Positions 40,429 through 49,139 of a stretch of 64,000 nt of DNA are shown in pieces (the stretch's first letter is position 1; each line of letters begins with the position of its first letter). Location of the stretch: the NCBI RefSeq assembly GCF_035751725.1, contig NZ_CP142104.1, positions 3,906,001 to 3,970,000 of the forward strand. Reading direction: 5' to 3'. This DNA comes from Pseudomonas frederiksbergensis (GTDB lineage Bacteria > Pseudomonadota > Gammaproteobacteria > Pseudomonadales > Pseudomonadaceae). A program made the translations under genes and the position numbers. Under the pieces are notes generated by a model, which ran no database searches, was not told the DNA's origin, and saw nothing but the letters and a program-made list of their open reading frames with translations.

Positions 40429-42879
40429 ATGACCACGCCACAGCCCTGCTATCACTGCGCCCTGCCCGTTCCTCCCGGCAGTCGCTTCACCGCCGTTGTC
40501 CTCGGTGAGACCCGCGAGCTGTGCTGCCCGGGTTGCCAGGCAGTGGCCGAAGCGATTGTCGCCGGCGGCCTGGAAAGCTATTACCAGCATCGCAGTGAAG
40601 CGTCGGCCAATCCCGGGACCTTGCCCGTCCAGTTGACCGATGAACTGGCGCTGTATGATCGCCCTGACGTGCAGCAGTCGTTCGTTCGCCATGAAGGCGA
40701 GCTGTGCGAAACCACCCTGCTGATGGAAGGCATCAGCTGCGCCGCCTGTGGCTGGCTGATCGAAAAACACTTGCGCACTTTGCCGGCGGTGGCCGAGGCG
40801 CGACTGAACCTGTCCAACCATCGCCTGCACGTCCGCTGGGCCGATGCTCAATTGCCGCTGAGCACCCTGCTCGCCGAATTGCGCCAGATCGGCTACGCCG
40901 CGCACCCGTACCAGGCCGATCAGGCCAGCGAACAGCTTGCCGCGCAAAACCGCCTGGCCCTGCGCCAGCTGGGCGTGGCCGGCTTGCTGTGGTTCCAGGC
41001 GATGATGGCGACCATGGCCACCTGGCCGGAATTCAACATCGACCTGAGCCCGGAGATGCACACCATCCTGCGCTGGGTCGCGCTGTTTTTGACGACGCCT
41101 ATCGTGTTCTACAGTTGCGCGCCTTTCTTCAAAGGTGCCATGCGTGACCTGCGTACTCGCCACCTGACCATGGACGTTTCAGTGTCGCTGGCCATCGGTG
41201 GCGCTTACATCGCGGGGATCTGGACGTCCATTACCGGTGCCGGCGAGTTGTACTTCGATGCCGTCGGCATGTTTGCGCTGTTCCTGCTGGCGGGCCGCTA
41301 CCTGGAACGTCGGGCCCGGGAGCGCACCGCTGCCGCCACCGCTCAACTGGTCAACCTGCTGCCAGCCTCGTGCCTGCGCCTGGATGAAGACGGCCAGAGC
41401 GAGCGCATCCTGCTCAGCGAGTTGCACACTGGCGACCGAGTGCTGGTCCAACCCGGCGCGATCCTGCCCGCCGACGGCAGGATTCTCGAAGGCCAGTCCA
41501 GCGTCGACGAATCGCTGCTGACCGGTGAATACCTGCCGCAACCCCGCCAGGCCGGTGATGCAGTCACGGCGGGCACGCTTAACGTCGAGGGCGCGCTGAC
41601 CGTCCAGGTGCTGGCGTTGGGACAGGACACGCGCTTGTCCGCCATCGTGCGCCTGTTGGAACGCGCTCAGGGCGAGAAACCACGGCTGGCGGAAATCGCC
41701 GACCGCGCCGCCCAATGGTTCCTGCTGTTCTCCCTGGTTGCGGCGACGGCCATCGGCTTGTTTTGGTGGTATATGGATGCTTCGCGCGCCTTCTGGATCG
41801 TCCTGGCGATGCTGGTTGCGACCTGCCCTTGCGCGCTGTCCCTGGCGACGCCGACCGCCCTGACTGCCGCTACCGGCACCCTGCATAAACTCGGCCTGCT
41901 GCTGACCCGGGGTCATGTACTGGAAGGCCTGAACCAGATCGACACGGTGATCTTCGACAAAACCGGCACCCTGACCGAAGGACGCTTGGCGTTGCGTGCC
42001 ATTCGACCGCTGGCGGCACTCGACAGCGACCAATGCCTGGCCTTGGCCGCCGCCCTGGAAAATCGCTCCGAACACCCGATTGCCCGCGCCTTCGGCCGTG
42101 CGCCGCTGGCCGCCGAGCATGTGCAGAGTTTCCCGGGACTGGGGCTTGAAGGCACAGTGGGCGAACAACGACTGCGCATCGGCCATCCCGGCTTTGTCTG
42201 CGAAACGAGTGGCGCGCCCGTCCCGCAGATGCCGAACGAACCCGGACAGTGGCTGTTGCTGGGCGACGACATCGGACCGCTGGCCTGGTTTGTCCTCGAT
42301 GACCGCCTGCGTACGGATGCCTCGGCCCTGGTCGCGGCCTGCAAAGCGCGGGGCTGGCGCACCCTCCTGCTGTCGGGTGACAGCTCGCCGATGGTTGCCA
42401 GCGTTGCCGCCGAACTGGGCATCGATGAAGCTCGCGGCGGCTTGCGCCCTGACGACAAGCTGGCCGTGCTCCAACAGTTGCATCAGCAAGGTCGCAAAGT
42501 GCTGATGCTCGGCGACGGCGTCAACGACGTCCCGGTGCTGGCGGCGGCGGATATCAGCGTCGCCATGGGCTCGGCCACCGACCTGGCCAAGACCAGCGCC
42601 GACGCCGTCCTGCTGTCCAACCGCCTCGAGGCCCTGGTCCACGCCTTCAGCCTCGCCCGGCGCACCCGTCGGGTGATCATCGAGAACCTGGTCTGGGCGG
42701 GGCTGTACAATGGCCTCATGTTGCCGTTCGCCGCCCTCGGCTGGATCACGCCGGTGTGGGCCGCGGTCGGCATGTCCATCAGTTCGTTGACCGTGGTGCT
42801 GAATGCGCTGAGGCTGACCCGCCAACCCAAGGCGCAGGTTCTTGACGCCACGCCCGATACCCGTCCGCAGCCGGCCTGA
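40429..42879 (+). CDS. ccoI: Copper-translocating P-type ATPase for cbb3 assembly (CcoI/FixI)
   Basis: P1B-type ATPase of 816 residues. The N-terminal Cys-rich part (CYHCALP, CCPGCQA) precedes an HMA domain with GISCAACGWLIEKHL near residue 100. The membrane CPC motif is ATCPCALSLATP, the phosphorylated Asp is in FDKTGTLTEG, and GDGVNDVPVL is the hinge. It exports Cu+ to the periplasm for the CuB site rather than for detoxification. The start at 40429 is just after the REPIN; no strong ribosome site is visible. Confidence 0.95.
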   Translation: MTTPQPCYHCALPVPPGSRFTAVVLGETRELCCPGCQAVAEAIVAGGLESYYQHRSEASANPGTLPVQLTDELALYDRPDVQQSFVRHEGELCETTLLMEGISCAACGWLIEKHLRTLPAVAEARLNLSNHRLHVRWADAQLPLSTLLAELRQIGYAAHPYQADQASEQLAAQNRLALRQLGVAGLLWFQAMMATMATWPEFNIDLSPEMHTILRWVALFLTTPIVFYSCAPFFKGAMRDLRTRHLTMDVSVSLAIGGAYIAGIWTSITGAGELYFDAVGMFALFLLAGRYLERRARERTAAATAQLVNLLPASCLRLDEDGQSERILLSELHTGDRVLVQPGAILPADGRILEGQSSVDESLLTGEYLPQPRQAGDAVTAGTLNVEGALTVQVLALGQDTRLSAIVRLLERAQGEKPRLAEIADRAAQWFLLFSLVAATAIGLFWWYMDASRAFWIVLAMLVATCPCALSLATPTALTAATGTLHKLGLLLTRGHVLEGLNQIDTVIFDKTGTLTEGRLALRAIRPLAALDSDQCLALAAALENRSEHPIARAFGRAPLAAEHVQSFPGLGLEGTVGEQRLRIGHPGFVCETSGAPVPQMPNEPGQWLLLGDDIGPLAWFVLDDRLRTDASALVAACKARGWRTLLLSGDSSPMVASVAAELGIDEARGGLRPDDKLAVLQQLHQQGRKVLMLGDGVNDVPVLAAADISVAMGSATDLAKTSADAVLLSNRLEALVHAFSLARRTRRVIIENLVWAGLYNGLMLPFAALGWITPVWAAVGMSISSLTVVLNALRLTRQPKAQVLDATPDTRPQPA

Positions 42880-42903
42880 GCCGCGCGGGCATGGAGATCC
42901 GAC

Positions 42904-43122
42904 ATGCCAGCTCTTTACGTGATGATCCCCGCCGCGCTCCTGATCGTCGCCATCGCCGTCTATATATTCTTCTGGGCCGTCGACAGCGGCCAATACGACG
43001 ACCTTGACGGCCCGGCCCATAGCATTCTGTTCGACGACCAGGACCCGAACCACAAGGCGGCGGTGGACGAAGCCAGCGGCGAGCCCCAAAAAACCGACGA
43101 CAAGGCACCGCCCCATGCTTGA
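42904..43122 (+). CDS. ccoS: cbb3 oxidase maturation protein CcoS
   Basis: Small protein of 72 residues with one N-terminal membrane helix (MIPAALLIVAIAVYIFFWAV) followed by DSGQYDDLDGPAHSILFDD, the hallmark of CcoS/FixS. It is required for cofactor insertion into CcoN. It overlaps the next gene by 8 bp. Confidence 0.95.
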   Translation: MPALYVMIPAALLIVAIAVYIFFWAVDSGQYDDLDGPAHSILFDDQDPNHKAAVDEASGEPQKTDDKAPPHA

Positions 43123-43798
43123 TCTGGCGCCGCTACTGGTCTCGGCCGTCATCCTCGGCCTGCTGGGCGGCGGCCATTGCCTGGGCATGTGCGGGGGCCT
43201 GATGGGCGCCCTTACCCTGGCGATTCCCAAGGAACAGCGCAGCCGGCGCTTTCGGCTGTTGTTGGCCTACAACGTGGGACGGATCCTGAGTTACGCCACG
43301 GCCGGCTTGCTGATCGGCCTGGCCGGCTGGGCCGTTGCCAACAGCCCGGCGGCGATGATCATGCGGGTGCTGGCCGGTCTGCTGCTGATTGCGATGGGCC
43401 TGTATCTCGCCGGATGGTGGAGCGGCTTGACCCGCATCGAAAGCATCGGCCGTGGCTTGTGGCGACACATCCAGCCCGTCGCCAACCGCCTGCTGCCGGT
43501 ATCGAGCCTGCCACGGGCGCTGCTGCTCGGCGCACTGTGGGGCTGGTTGCCCTGCGGGTTGGTCTACAGCACCCTGCTGTGGTCCGCCAGCCAGGGTAAT
43601 GCCCTGGACAGCGCGCTGTTGATGCTCGCCTTCGGCCTCGGCACCTGGCCCGTGCTGCTCGCCACCGGCCTGGCGGCGGAGCGTGTCACCGCCCTGTTGC
43701 GTAAACGCAGCGTGCGGATGGCCGGCGGATTGCTGGTGATTGTCTTCGGCATCTGGACGCTGCCGGGGCCGCACCAGCATTGGCTCATGGGGCACTGA
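43115..43798 (+). CDS. SafE/TauE-like membrane protein of the cbb3 cluster
   Basis: Protein of 227 residues with six hydrophobic helices. The N-terminal GGGHCLGMCGGLMGAL carries two Cys residues and a His suited to metal binding, and GWLPCGLVYSTLLW occurs near residue 145. This is the DsbD-2/sulfite-exporter-like family often found with ccoGHIS and thought to act in copper handling. The ATG at 43115 overlaps ccoS, which indicates coupling. The exact role is an inference from position. Confidence 0.85.
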   Translation: MLDLAPLLVSAVILGLLGGGHCLGMCGGLMGALTLAIPKEQRSRRFRLLLAYNVGRILSYATAGLLIGLAGWAVANSPAAMIMRVLAGLLLIAMGLYLAGWWSGLTRIESIGRGLWRHIQPVANRLLPVSSLPRALLLGALWGWLPCGLVYSTLLWSASQGNALDSALLMLAFGLGTWPVLLATGLAAERVTALLRKRSVRMAGGLLVIVFGIWTLPGPHQHWLMGH

Positions 43799-43812
43799 CC
43801 GAGTCGCCGCCG

Positions 43813-43826
43813 TTGACGCAAATCAA
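43813..43826. promoter_or_regulatory. Anr/FNR box of the hemN promoter
   Basis: TTGAC-GCAA-ATCAA, nine of ten consensus positions. CATAGA (43847-43852), a plausible -10, is centred exactly 30 bp downstream, the geometry of a class II FNR promoter with the box at about -41.5. Confidence 0.8.
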
Positions 43827-43888
43827 CACGCCCCTTTCGCCTCGCCCATAGACTTTCGACCATGCCAGCCTATCCGGGGAACGCCCGC

Positions 43889-45271
43889 ATGCTCGACGCC
43901 ATTCGTTGGGACTCAGACCTGATCCGCCGCTACGACCTGGCGGGACCACGCTACACCTCTTACCCGACTGCGGCGCAGTTCGCCGGCCAGGTGGGCTCCT
44001 TCGACTTGCTCCACGCGCTTCGTGACAGTCGCAAGGCGCTCAAGCCGCTGTCGTTGTATGTGCACGTGCCGTTCTGCGCCAATATCTGCTACTACTGCGC
44101 CTGCAACAAAGTCATCACCAAGGATCGCGGTCGCGCCCATGCCTACCTGCAACGCCTGGAGCAGGAAATCCAGCTGATCGGCTGCCATCTCGACCCTGCC
44201 CAGCGCGTTGAACAACTGCACTTGGGCGGAGGCACGCCGACGTTCCTCAGTCACGACGAGTTGCGCCAATTGATGGCCAAGCTGCGCCAGCACCTGAGCC
44301 TGATGGACGACGATTCCGGCGACTACGGCATCGAGATCGATCCCCGGGAAGCCGACTGGTCGACGATGGGCCTGCTGCGGGAACTGGGCTTCAACCGCGT
44401 CAGCATCGGCCTGCAAGACCTCGACCCGGCCGTCCAGCGAGCCGTCAACCGCCTGCAAAGCCTGGAAGAAACCCGCGCCGTGATCGAAGCCGCGCGCACG
44501 TTGCAGTTTCGCTCGATCAACATCGACCTGATCTACGGCTTGCCCAAGCAAACGCCAGAGAACTTCGCCCGCACCGTCGAGGAAGTCATCAACCTGCAAC
44601 CCGACCGCCTTTCGGTCTTCAATTACGCTCACCTGCCGGAACGCTTCATGCCGCAACGGCGGATCAATAGCCAGGACCTGCCGAACCCGGTCCAGAAACT
44701 GGCGATGCTGCAAGGCACCATCGAGCAACTGACCGCCGCCGGTTATCGCTACATCGGCATGGACCACTTCGCCCTGCCTGACGACGAACTGGCGATTGCC
44801 CAAGAGGAAGCGACCCTGCAACGCAACTTCCAAGGCTATACCACCCACGGGCATTGCGACCTGATCGGCCTCGGCGTGTCGGCCATCAGCCAGGTGGGTG
44901 ATTTGTACTGCCAGAACAGCAGCGACCTGGCCCAATACCAGAACGCCCTTGCCGACGGGCAGTTGGCAACCAGCCGTGGACTGGTGTGCAATGCCGACGA
45001 CCGGTTGCGACGCGCAGTGATCCAGCAACTGATGTGCCATTTCTCGCTGGCGTTCGCCGAGATAGAGCAAGACTTCAATGTCGATTTTCGGGGTTATTTC
45101 GCGTCTTTATGGCCGCAATTACAGACAATGGCAGCCGACGGGCTGCTGGAATTGACCCAAACGCATATCAAGGTACTGCCCGCCGGGCGCCTGTTGGTGC
45201 GTTCTGTCTGCATGGTGTTTGACGCGTATTTGGAGCAGCAAAACCGGCAACGATTTTCCCGAGTCATCTGA
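43889..45271 (+). CDS. hemN: Oxygen-independent coproporphyrinogen III dehydrogenase
   Basis: Radical-SAM enzyme of 460 residues that converts coproporphyrinogen III to protoporphyrinogen IX without O2. The cluster motif CxxxCxxC is in FCANICYYCACNKV near residue 60, preceded by GPRYTSYPTAAQF. HLGGGTPTFLS and the C-terminal HemN domain (GLVCNADDRLRR) complete it. The start at 43889 matches the usual MLDAIRW; an in-frame ATG at 43862 lies too close to the promoter. It supplies haem for cbb3 oxidase at low oxygen. Confidence 0.95.
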   Translation: MLDAIRWDSDLIRRYDLAGPRYTSYPTAAQFAGQVGSFDLLHALRDSRKALKPLSLYVHVPFCANICYYCACNKVITKDRGRAHAYLQRLEQEIQLIGCHLDPAQRVEQLHLGGGTPTFLSHDELRQLMAKLRQHLSLMDDDSGDYGIEIDPREADWSTMGLLRELGFNRVSIGLQDLDPAVQRAVNRLQSLEETRAVIEAARTLQFRSINIDLIYGLPKQTPENFARTVEEVINLQPDRLSVFNYAHLPERFMPQRRINSQDLPNPVQKLAMLQGTIEQLTAAGYRYIGMDHFALPDDELAIAQEEATLQRNFQGYTTHGHCDLIGLGVSAISQVGDLYCQNSSDLAQYQNALADGQLATSRGLVCNADDRLRRAVIQQLMCHFSLAFAEIEQDFNVDFRGYFASLWPQLQTMAADGLLELTQTHIKVLPAGRLLVRSVCMVFDAYLEQQNRQRFSRVI

Positions 45272-45366
45272 GCGCGACAATTTGACGGTGATACTGCACT
45301 GGCCGGAGTTTGTAGGGTGGGTTACCCTTACGGCTTATGTGTGTTTTTCTCACAAGGATTTAAGAA

Positions 45367-46101
45367 ATGTCCGAGCCAGTCAAATCCCGCGCTCACAACC
45401 AGGCCCATTGCAAGGACTGCAGCCTGGCCCCGCTGTGCCTGCCACTTTCGTTGAATCTGGAGGACATGGACGCGCTGGACGACATCGTTAAACGGGGACG
45501 GCCCCTGAAAAAAGGTGAATTCCTGTTTCGCCAGGGTGACGCCTTTGACTCGGTCTACGCCGTGCGCTCGGGCGCCTTGAAGACCTTCAACCTGAGCGAC
45601 GGTGGCGAAGAGCAGCTCACCGGCTTCCATCTGCCCAGCGAACTCGTGGGCCTGTCGGGCATGGACACCGAGACCCATCCGGTTTCGGCCCAGGCGCTGG
45701 AAACCACCTCGGTGTGTGAAATTCCTTTTGATCGTCTCGACGAACTGGCCTTGCAACTGCCGCAACTGCGCCGGCAATTGATGCGGGTGATGAGCCGGGA
45801 GATCCGTGACGACCAGCAGATGATGCTGTTGCTCTCGAAGAAGACCGCCGATGAGCGCATCGCCACGTTCCTGGTCAACCTCTCGGCGCGTTTTCGTGCC
45901 CGTGGGTTTTCGGCCAACCAGTTCCGCTTGAGCATGTCGCGCAACGAAATCGGTAACTACCTGGGCCTGGCCGTGGAAACCGTGTCCCGGGTCTTCACCC
46001 GCTTCCAACAGAGCGAATTGATCGCAGCCGAAGGCAAGGAGATCCATATCCTCGATCCCATCCAGCTTTGCGCCCTGGCCGGCGGTTCGGTCGAAGGCTG
46101 A
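45367..46101 (+). CDS. anr: Oxygen-sensing FNR-type regulator Anr
   Basis: CRP/FNR family activator of 244 residues. Cluster ligands are Cys15, Cys18 and Cys24 ([10 protein letters not shown]) and Cys117 (TSVCEIPF), so a [4Fe-4S] oxygen-sensing cluster is expected. A cAMP-binding-like beta roll and a long dimer helix follow. The HTH is [20 protein letters not shown], whose recognition residues E-x2-S-R fit TTGAT half-sites. The boxes before ccoN, ccoG and hemN are its expected targets. Confidence 0.97.
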   Translation: MSEPVKSRAHNQAHCKDCSLAPLCLPLSLNLEDMDALDDIVKRGRPLKKGEFLFRQGDAFDSVYAVRSGALKTFNLSDGGEEQLTGFHLPSELVGLSGMDTETHPVSAQALETTSVCEIPFDRLDELALQLPQLRRQLMRVMSREIRDDQQMMLLLSKKTADERIATFLVNLSARFRARGFSANQFRLSMSRNEIGNYLGLAVETVSRVFTRFQQSELIAAEGKEIHILDPIQLCALAGGSVEG

Positions 46102-46176
46102 TGCGCTCGCGCGGCTGAGGCTTTTGTCCCGCCGCGCTATACTGCCGCGTTTGCAGCCAGCCAGGACACCTCGACG

Positions 46177-46725
46177 ATGGTCTTTGATTCCTTCGACATC
46201 AAATCCCTGATCCGCCCCGTGATCGATTTCCCCAAGCCAGGCGTGATCTTTCGCGACATCACCCCGTTGTTCCAGTCACCCACCGCCCTGCGGCTGGTCA
46301 TGGACAGTTTCGCCCACCGTTATGTCGAGGCCGAGTTCACGCACATCGGTGCGATGGATGCGCGGGGCTTCCTGATCGGCTCGATCCTGGCCTATCAGTT
46401 GAACAAGCCGCTGGTGTTGTTCCGCAAGCAAGGCAAGCTGCCGGCCGACGTACTGGCCGAGGGTTACCAGACCGAGTACGGCGAGGCTTTCCTGGAAGTG
46501 CACGCCGACAGCCTGTGCGAGGGTGATTCGGTGGTGATGTTCGATGACCTGATCGCCACTGGCGGGACGCTGATTGCCGCTGCCAACCTGATCCGCCGCA
46601 TGGGCGCGAAGGTCCATGAAGCCGCCGCGATCATCGATCTGCCGGAGCTGCTCGGCTCCCAGCGCCTGGAAGACATCGGCATCCCGACGTTCTGCCTGAC
46701 GCAGTTCTCGCTCAGCGAAAAATAA
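46177..46725 (+). CDS. apt: Adenine phosphoribosyltransferase
   Basis: Purine salvage enzyme of 182 residues joining adenine and PRPP to AMP. The PRPP-binding motif is [17 protein letters not shown] near residue 125. [14 protein letters not shown] and MDARGFLIG are family signatures. A TATACT (46138-46143) is a likely -10, though I see no good -35. It lies directly after anr, as in P. aeruginosa. Confidence 0.96.
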   Translation: MVFDSFDIKSLIRPVIDFPKPGVIFRDITPLFQSPTALRLVMDSFAHRYVEAEFTHIGAMDARGFLIGSILAYQLNKPLVLFRKQGKLPADVLAEGYQTEYGEAFLEVHADSLCEGDSVVMFDDLIATGGTLIAAANLIRRMGAKVHEAAAIIDLPELLGSQRLEDIGIPTFCLTQFSLSEK

Positions 46726-46741
46726 TGGTCAAGTGAGTCAC

Positions 46742-46773
46742 CCCGTGGGAGCGAGCTTGCTCACTCCCACGGG
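46742..46773. repeat. Inverted repeat between apt and recR
   Basis: CCCGTGGGAG (46742-46751) and CTCCCACGGG (46764-46773) form a 10-bp stem between two convergent genes. The core GGGAGCGAGCTTGCTC resembles a second REP type. No T run follows, so it may act as a weak terminator or be a REP only. Confidence 0.55.
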
Positions 46774-46787
46774 AATTCGTGTTGCAG

Positions 46788-47390
46788 TTATAGAGCGATC
46801 GGCTTGCGCCCCGCAAACGAATGCGCCAGTGTCCCGCCATCAACCAATTCCAGCTCCCCTCCCAGGGGCACGCCGTGGGCGATGCGGGAGGCGACCAGGC
46901 CTTTGTTGCTCAGCAATTGGGCGATGTAATGGGCGGTGGCTTCGCCTTCGACCGTCGGGTTGGTGGCGAGGATGACTTCCTTGAACGTACCCGCCTCTTC
47001 GATCCGCGCGATCAGTTGCGGGATGCCGATGGCTTCAGGCCCCAAGCCGTCGAGCGGGGACAAATGGCCCTTGAGCACGAAATATCGCCCGCGGAAGCCG
47101 GTCTGCTCCACCGCATACACATCCATCGGCCCCTCGACCACGCAGAGCAGGCTGTCGTCCCGGCGCGGATCGGCACATTGCGGGCAAAGGTCGTCTTCAG
47201 TCAAGGTACGACATTGGCGGCAGTGCCCGACACCTTCCATGGCCTGGCTCAAGGCCAGGGCCAGGCGCGACCCGCCGCTGCGGTCACGCTCCAGCAGTTG
47301 CAACGCCATGCGCTGGGCAGTTTTCTGACCCACGCCCGGCAAAGTTCGCAGGGCATCGATCAGTTGGCGAATCAAAGGGCTGAAACTCAT
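46788..47390 (-). CDS. recR: Recombination mediator RecR
   Basis: Protein of 200 residues that loads RecA with RecF/RecO at gaps. It has an N-terminal helix-hairpin-helix ([17 protein letters not shown]), a C4 zinc finger ([18 protein letters not shown]) and a Toprim domain ([30 protein letters not shown]). The ATG at 47390 gives the usual MSFSPLI start; the frame from 47408 adds six residues. It follows the oxidoreductase gene by 66 bp. Confidence 0.96.
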   Translation of the reverse strand: MSFSPLIRQLIDALRTLPGVGQKTAQRMALQLLERDRSGGSRLALALSQAMEGVGHCRQCRTLTEDDLCPQCADPRRDDSLLCVVEGPMDVYAVEQTGFRGRYFVLKGHLSPLDGLGPEAIGIPQLIARIEEAGTFKEVILATNPTVEGEATAHYIAQLLSNKGLVASRIAHGVPLGGELELVDGGTLAHSFAGRKPIAL

Positions 47391-47456
47391 GGAGGAAACG
47401 TCCGACATAACAACGAGACGCGGTTTATACCCGCGCCTCCGATTAGCGTCAAATAC

Positions 47457-48485
47457 TCAATCGCGCCCCACTCGCACCACCAACTTGCCGAAGTTTCGCC
47501 CCTCCAACATGCCGATAAAGGCCTGGGGCGCATTTTCGAGACCGTCGACCACGTCTTCGCGGAACTTGACCTTGCCATCGCGCACCCAGGGCGCCATGGC
47601 ACTGATGAACTCCGGCTGGCGATCACCGTAGTCGTCGAACACGATGAAACCCTGGATCCGCACGCGCTTGGTCAGCAGCGTGCGCTGTAACTGCGGCAGG
47701 CGATCCGGACCGCTTGGCGGCTGATGATCGTTGTAGGACGCGATCAAGCCGCAAAGCGGAATGCGCGCCTTGGCATTCAGCAGCGGCACCACCGCATCGA
47801 AGACCTTGCCGCCGACGTTTTCGTAATAGATGTCAATGCCTTGGGCGCAAGCCTGGGCCAGTTCTTCGGCGAAATTCGCGCCTTTATGGTCGACGCAAGC
47901 ATCGAAACCCAGCTCATCGACCACGTATTTGCACTTCTCGCTGCCTCCCGCCACACCCACCACCCGCAGACCCTTGATCTTTGCCACTTGCCCCACCACC
48001 GAGCCCACGGCGCCCGATGCCGCGGCCACGACCAGGGTTTCGCCGGCCTTGGGCTGGCCAATGTCCATCAGCCCCATGTAGGCCGTCATGCCTGGCATCC
48101 CCAGCACACCAAGGGCCATCGAGGGACTGGGCAAGCCGGAAGGGATGGGAATCACGTTACGGCCATCGCTGATGCAGTGGCTTTGCCAACCCGTGGCGCC
48201 CACCACCAGATCACCCTCATGGAATTTCGGATGCATCGAGCGCTCCACCCGGCTGACAGCGCCACCGGTCATCACCTCGTCGATTTGCACCGGCGCAGCG
48301 TAGGAAGGCGCGTCACTCATACGTCCGCGCATGTAGGGGTCCAAGGACAGGAACTGCGTCTTGAGCAGGATTTGCCCTTCGGCCAGGTCCGGCAGCGTCA
48401 CGTGTTCAAGACGAAAGTTTTCGGAGGTTGGCGCACCCTGGGGGCGTGAGGCCAGGACGATGCGTTGGCTGGAAATCGATGACAT
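47457..48485 (-). CDS. NADP-dependent oxidoreductase, CurA-like MDR family
   Basis: Medium-chain dehydrogenase/reductase of 342 residues of the zinc-free leukotriene B4 dehydrogenase/curcumin reductase group. FLSLDPYMRGRM is the family N-terminal motif. The NADP-binding region is VVAAASGAVGSVVGQVAK near residue 155, with IDIYYENVGGKVFD and LCGLIASYN following. It reduces activated C=C bonds; the substrate is unknown. AAGGAG precedes the ATG. It sits between ybaB and recR, which are adjacent in P. aeruginosa. Confidence 0.88.
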   Translation of the reverse strand: MSSISSQRIVLASRPQGAPTSENFRLEHVTLPDLAEGQILLKTQFLSLDPYMRGRMSDAPSYAAPVQIDEVMTGGAVSRVERSMHPKFHEGDLVVGATGWQSHCISDGRNVIPIPSGLPSPSMALGVLGMPGMTAYMGLMDIGQPKAGETLVVAAASGAVGSVVGQVAKIKGLRVVGVAGGSEKCKYVVDELGFDACVDHKGANFAEELAQACAQGIDIYYENVGGKVFDAVVPLLNAKARIPLCGLIASYNDHQPPSGPDRLPQLQRTLLTKRVRIQGFIVFDDYGDRQPEFISAMAPWVRDGKVKFREDVVDGLENAPQAFIGMLEGRNFGKLVVRVGRD

Positions 48486-48675
48486 GCAGGCGTCTCCTTG
48501 TTCGTTGAGCGGACACGTATAGGGAGCAGACCATTACCGAGGGGGCGGCGTTCGATGTTTTATCCAGCTACACAGGACCTGCGGCGAATATCACAATCGA
48601 AACCACTTCAATCCAGTGTCTGTGCAGGCTTGCTCGCAAAAGCGATCGGACAGACGCCACTTGCCTCGGCCAGAA

Positions 48676-48705
48676 ACAAAAATGCCAGGCGCGATGCCTG
48701 GCATT
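48676..48705 (-). terminator. Terminator after ybaB
   Basis: On the minus strand AATGCCAGGC and GCCTGGCATT form a stem ending in TTTTTGTTT. It closes the dnaX-ybaB transcript before the oxidoreductase gene. Confidence 0.75.
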
Positions 48706-48736
48706 GTGTGTAGCCCATCCCAAGCGGGATGGCGAA

Positions 48737-49075
48737 TCAGAACGGCAGTTTCATGCCCGGCGGCAGTTGCATGCCAGCGGTCATGCCGGACATCTTGTCC
48801 TGGCTGTTGGCTTCGATCTTGCGCACTGCGTCGTTGACGGCAGCAGCGAACAGGGCTTCAAGCATTTCCTTGTCGTCTTCGCTCAGGCCTTCGACCACGC
48901 TCGGGTCGATGCTGACGCGCTTGATGTCGTGACGACCGGTCATGACCACGGTCACCATGTCGCCGCCGGACTTGCCGGTGACTTCAGCGTTGGCCAGTTC
49001 TTCCTGCATCTTGGCCATTTTTTCCTGCATCTGCTGCGCCTGCTTCATCAGGCCGGCCATGCCACCTTTCATCAT
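48737..49075 (-). CDS. ybaB: YbaB/EbfC nucleoid-associated protein
   Basis: DNA-binding protein of 112 residues that forms dimers with a tweezer shape. The N-terminal helix is Met/Gln-rich ([18 protein letters not shown]), followed by [18 protein letters not shown] and [19 protein letters not shown]. The start at 49075 (MMKGGMAG) follows GAGGTGATT. It lies 64 bp after dnaX, the universal arrangement. Confidence 0.95.
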   Translation of the reverse strand: MMKGGMAGLMKQAQQMQEKMAKMQEELANAEVTGKSGGDMVTVVMTGRHDIKRVSIDPSVVEGLSEDDKEMLEALFAAAVNDAVRKIEANSQDKMSGMTAGMQLPPGMKLPF

Positions 49076-49139
49076 GGTAATCACCTCGAAAGTACTTGGA
49101 TAAACAACGCGCCCGGCCTGCCCGGCCCGGCGCCTTCAG

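Noticed and set aside
45290..45303. TTGAC-GGTG-ATACT before anr as an Anr autoregulatory box
   Set aside because: Only the left half fits; the right half lacks TCA, so it is too weak to call.
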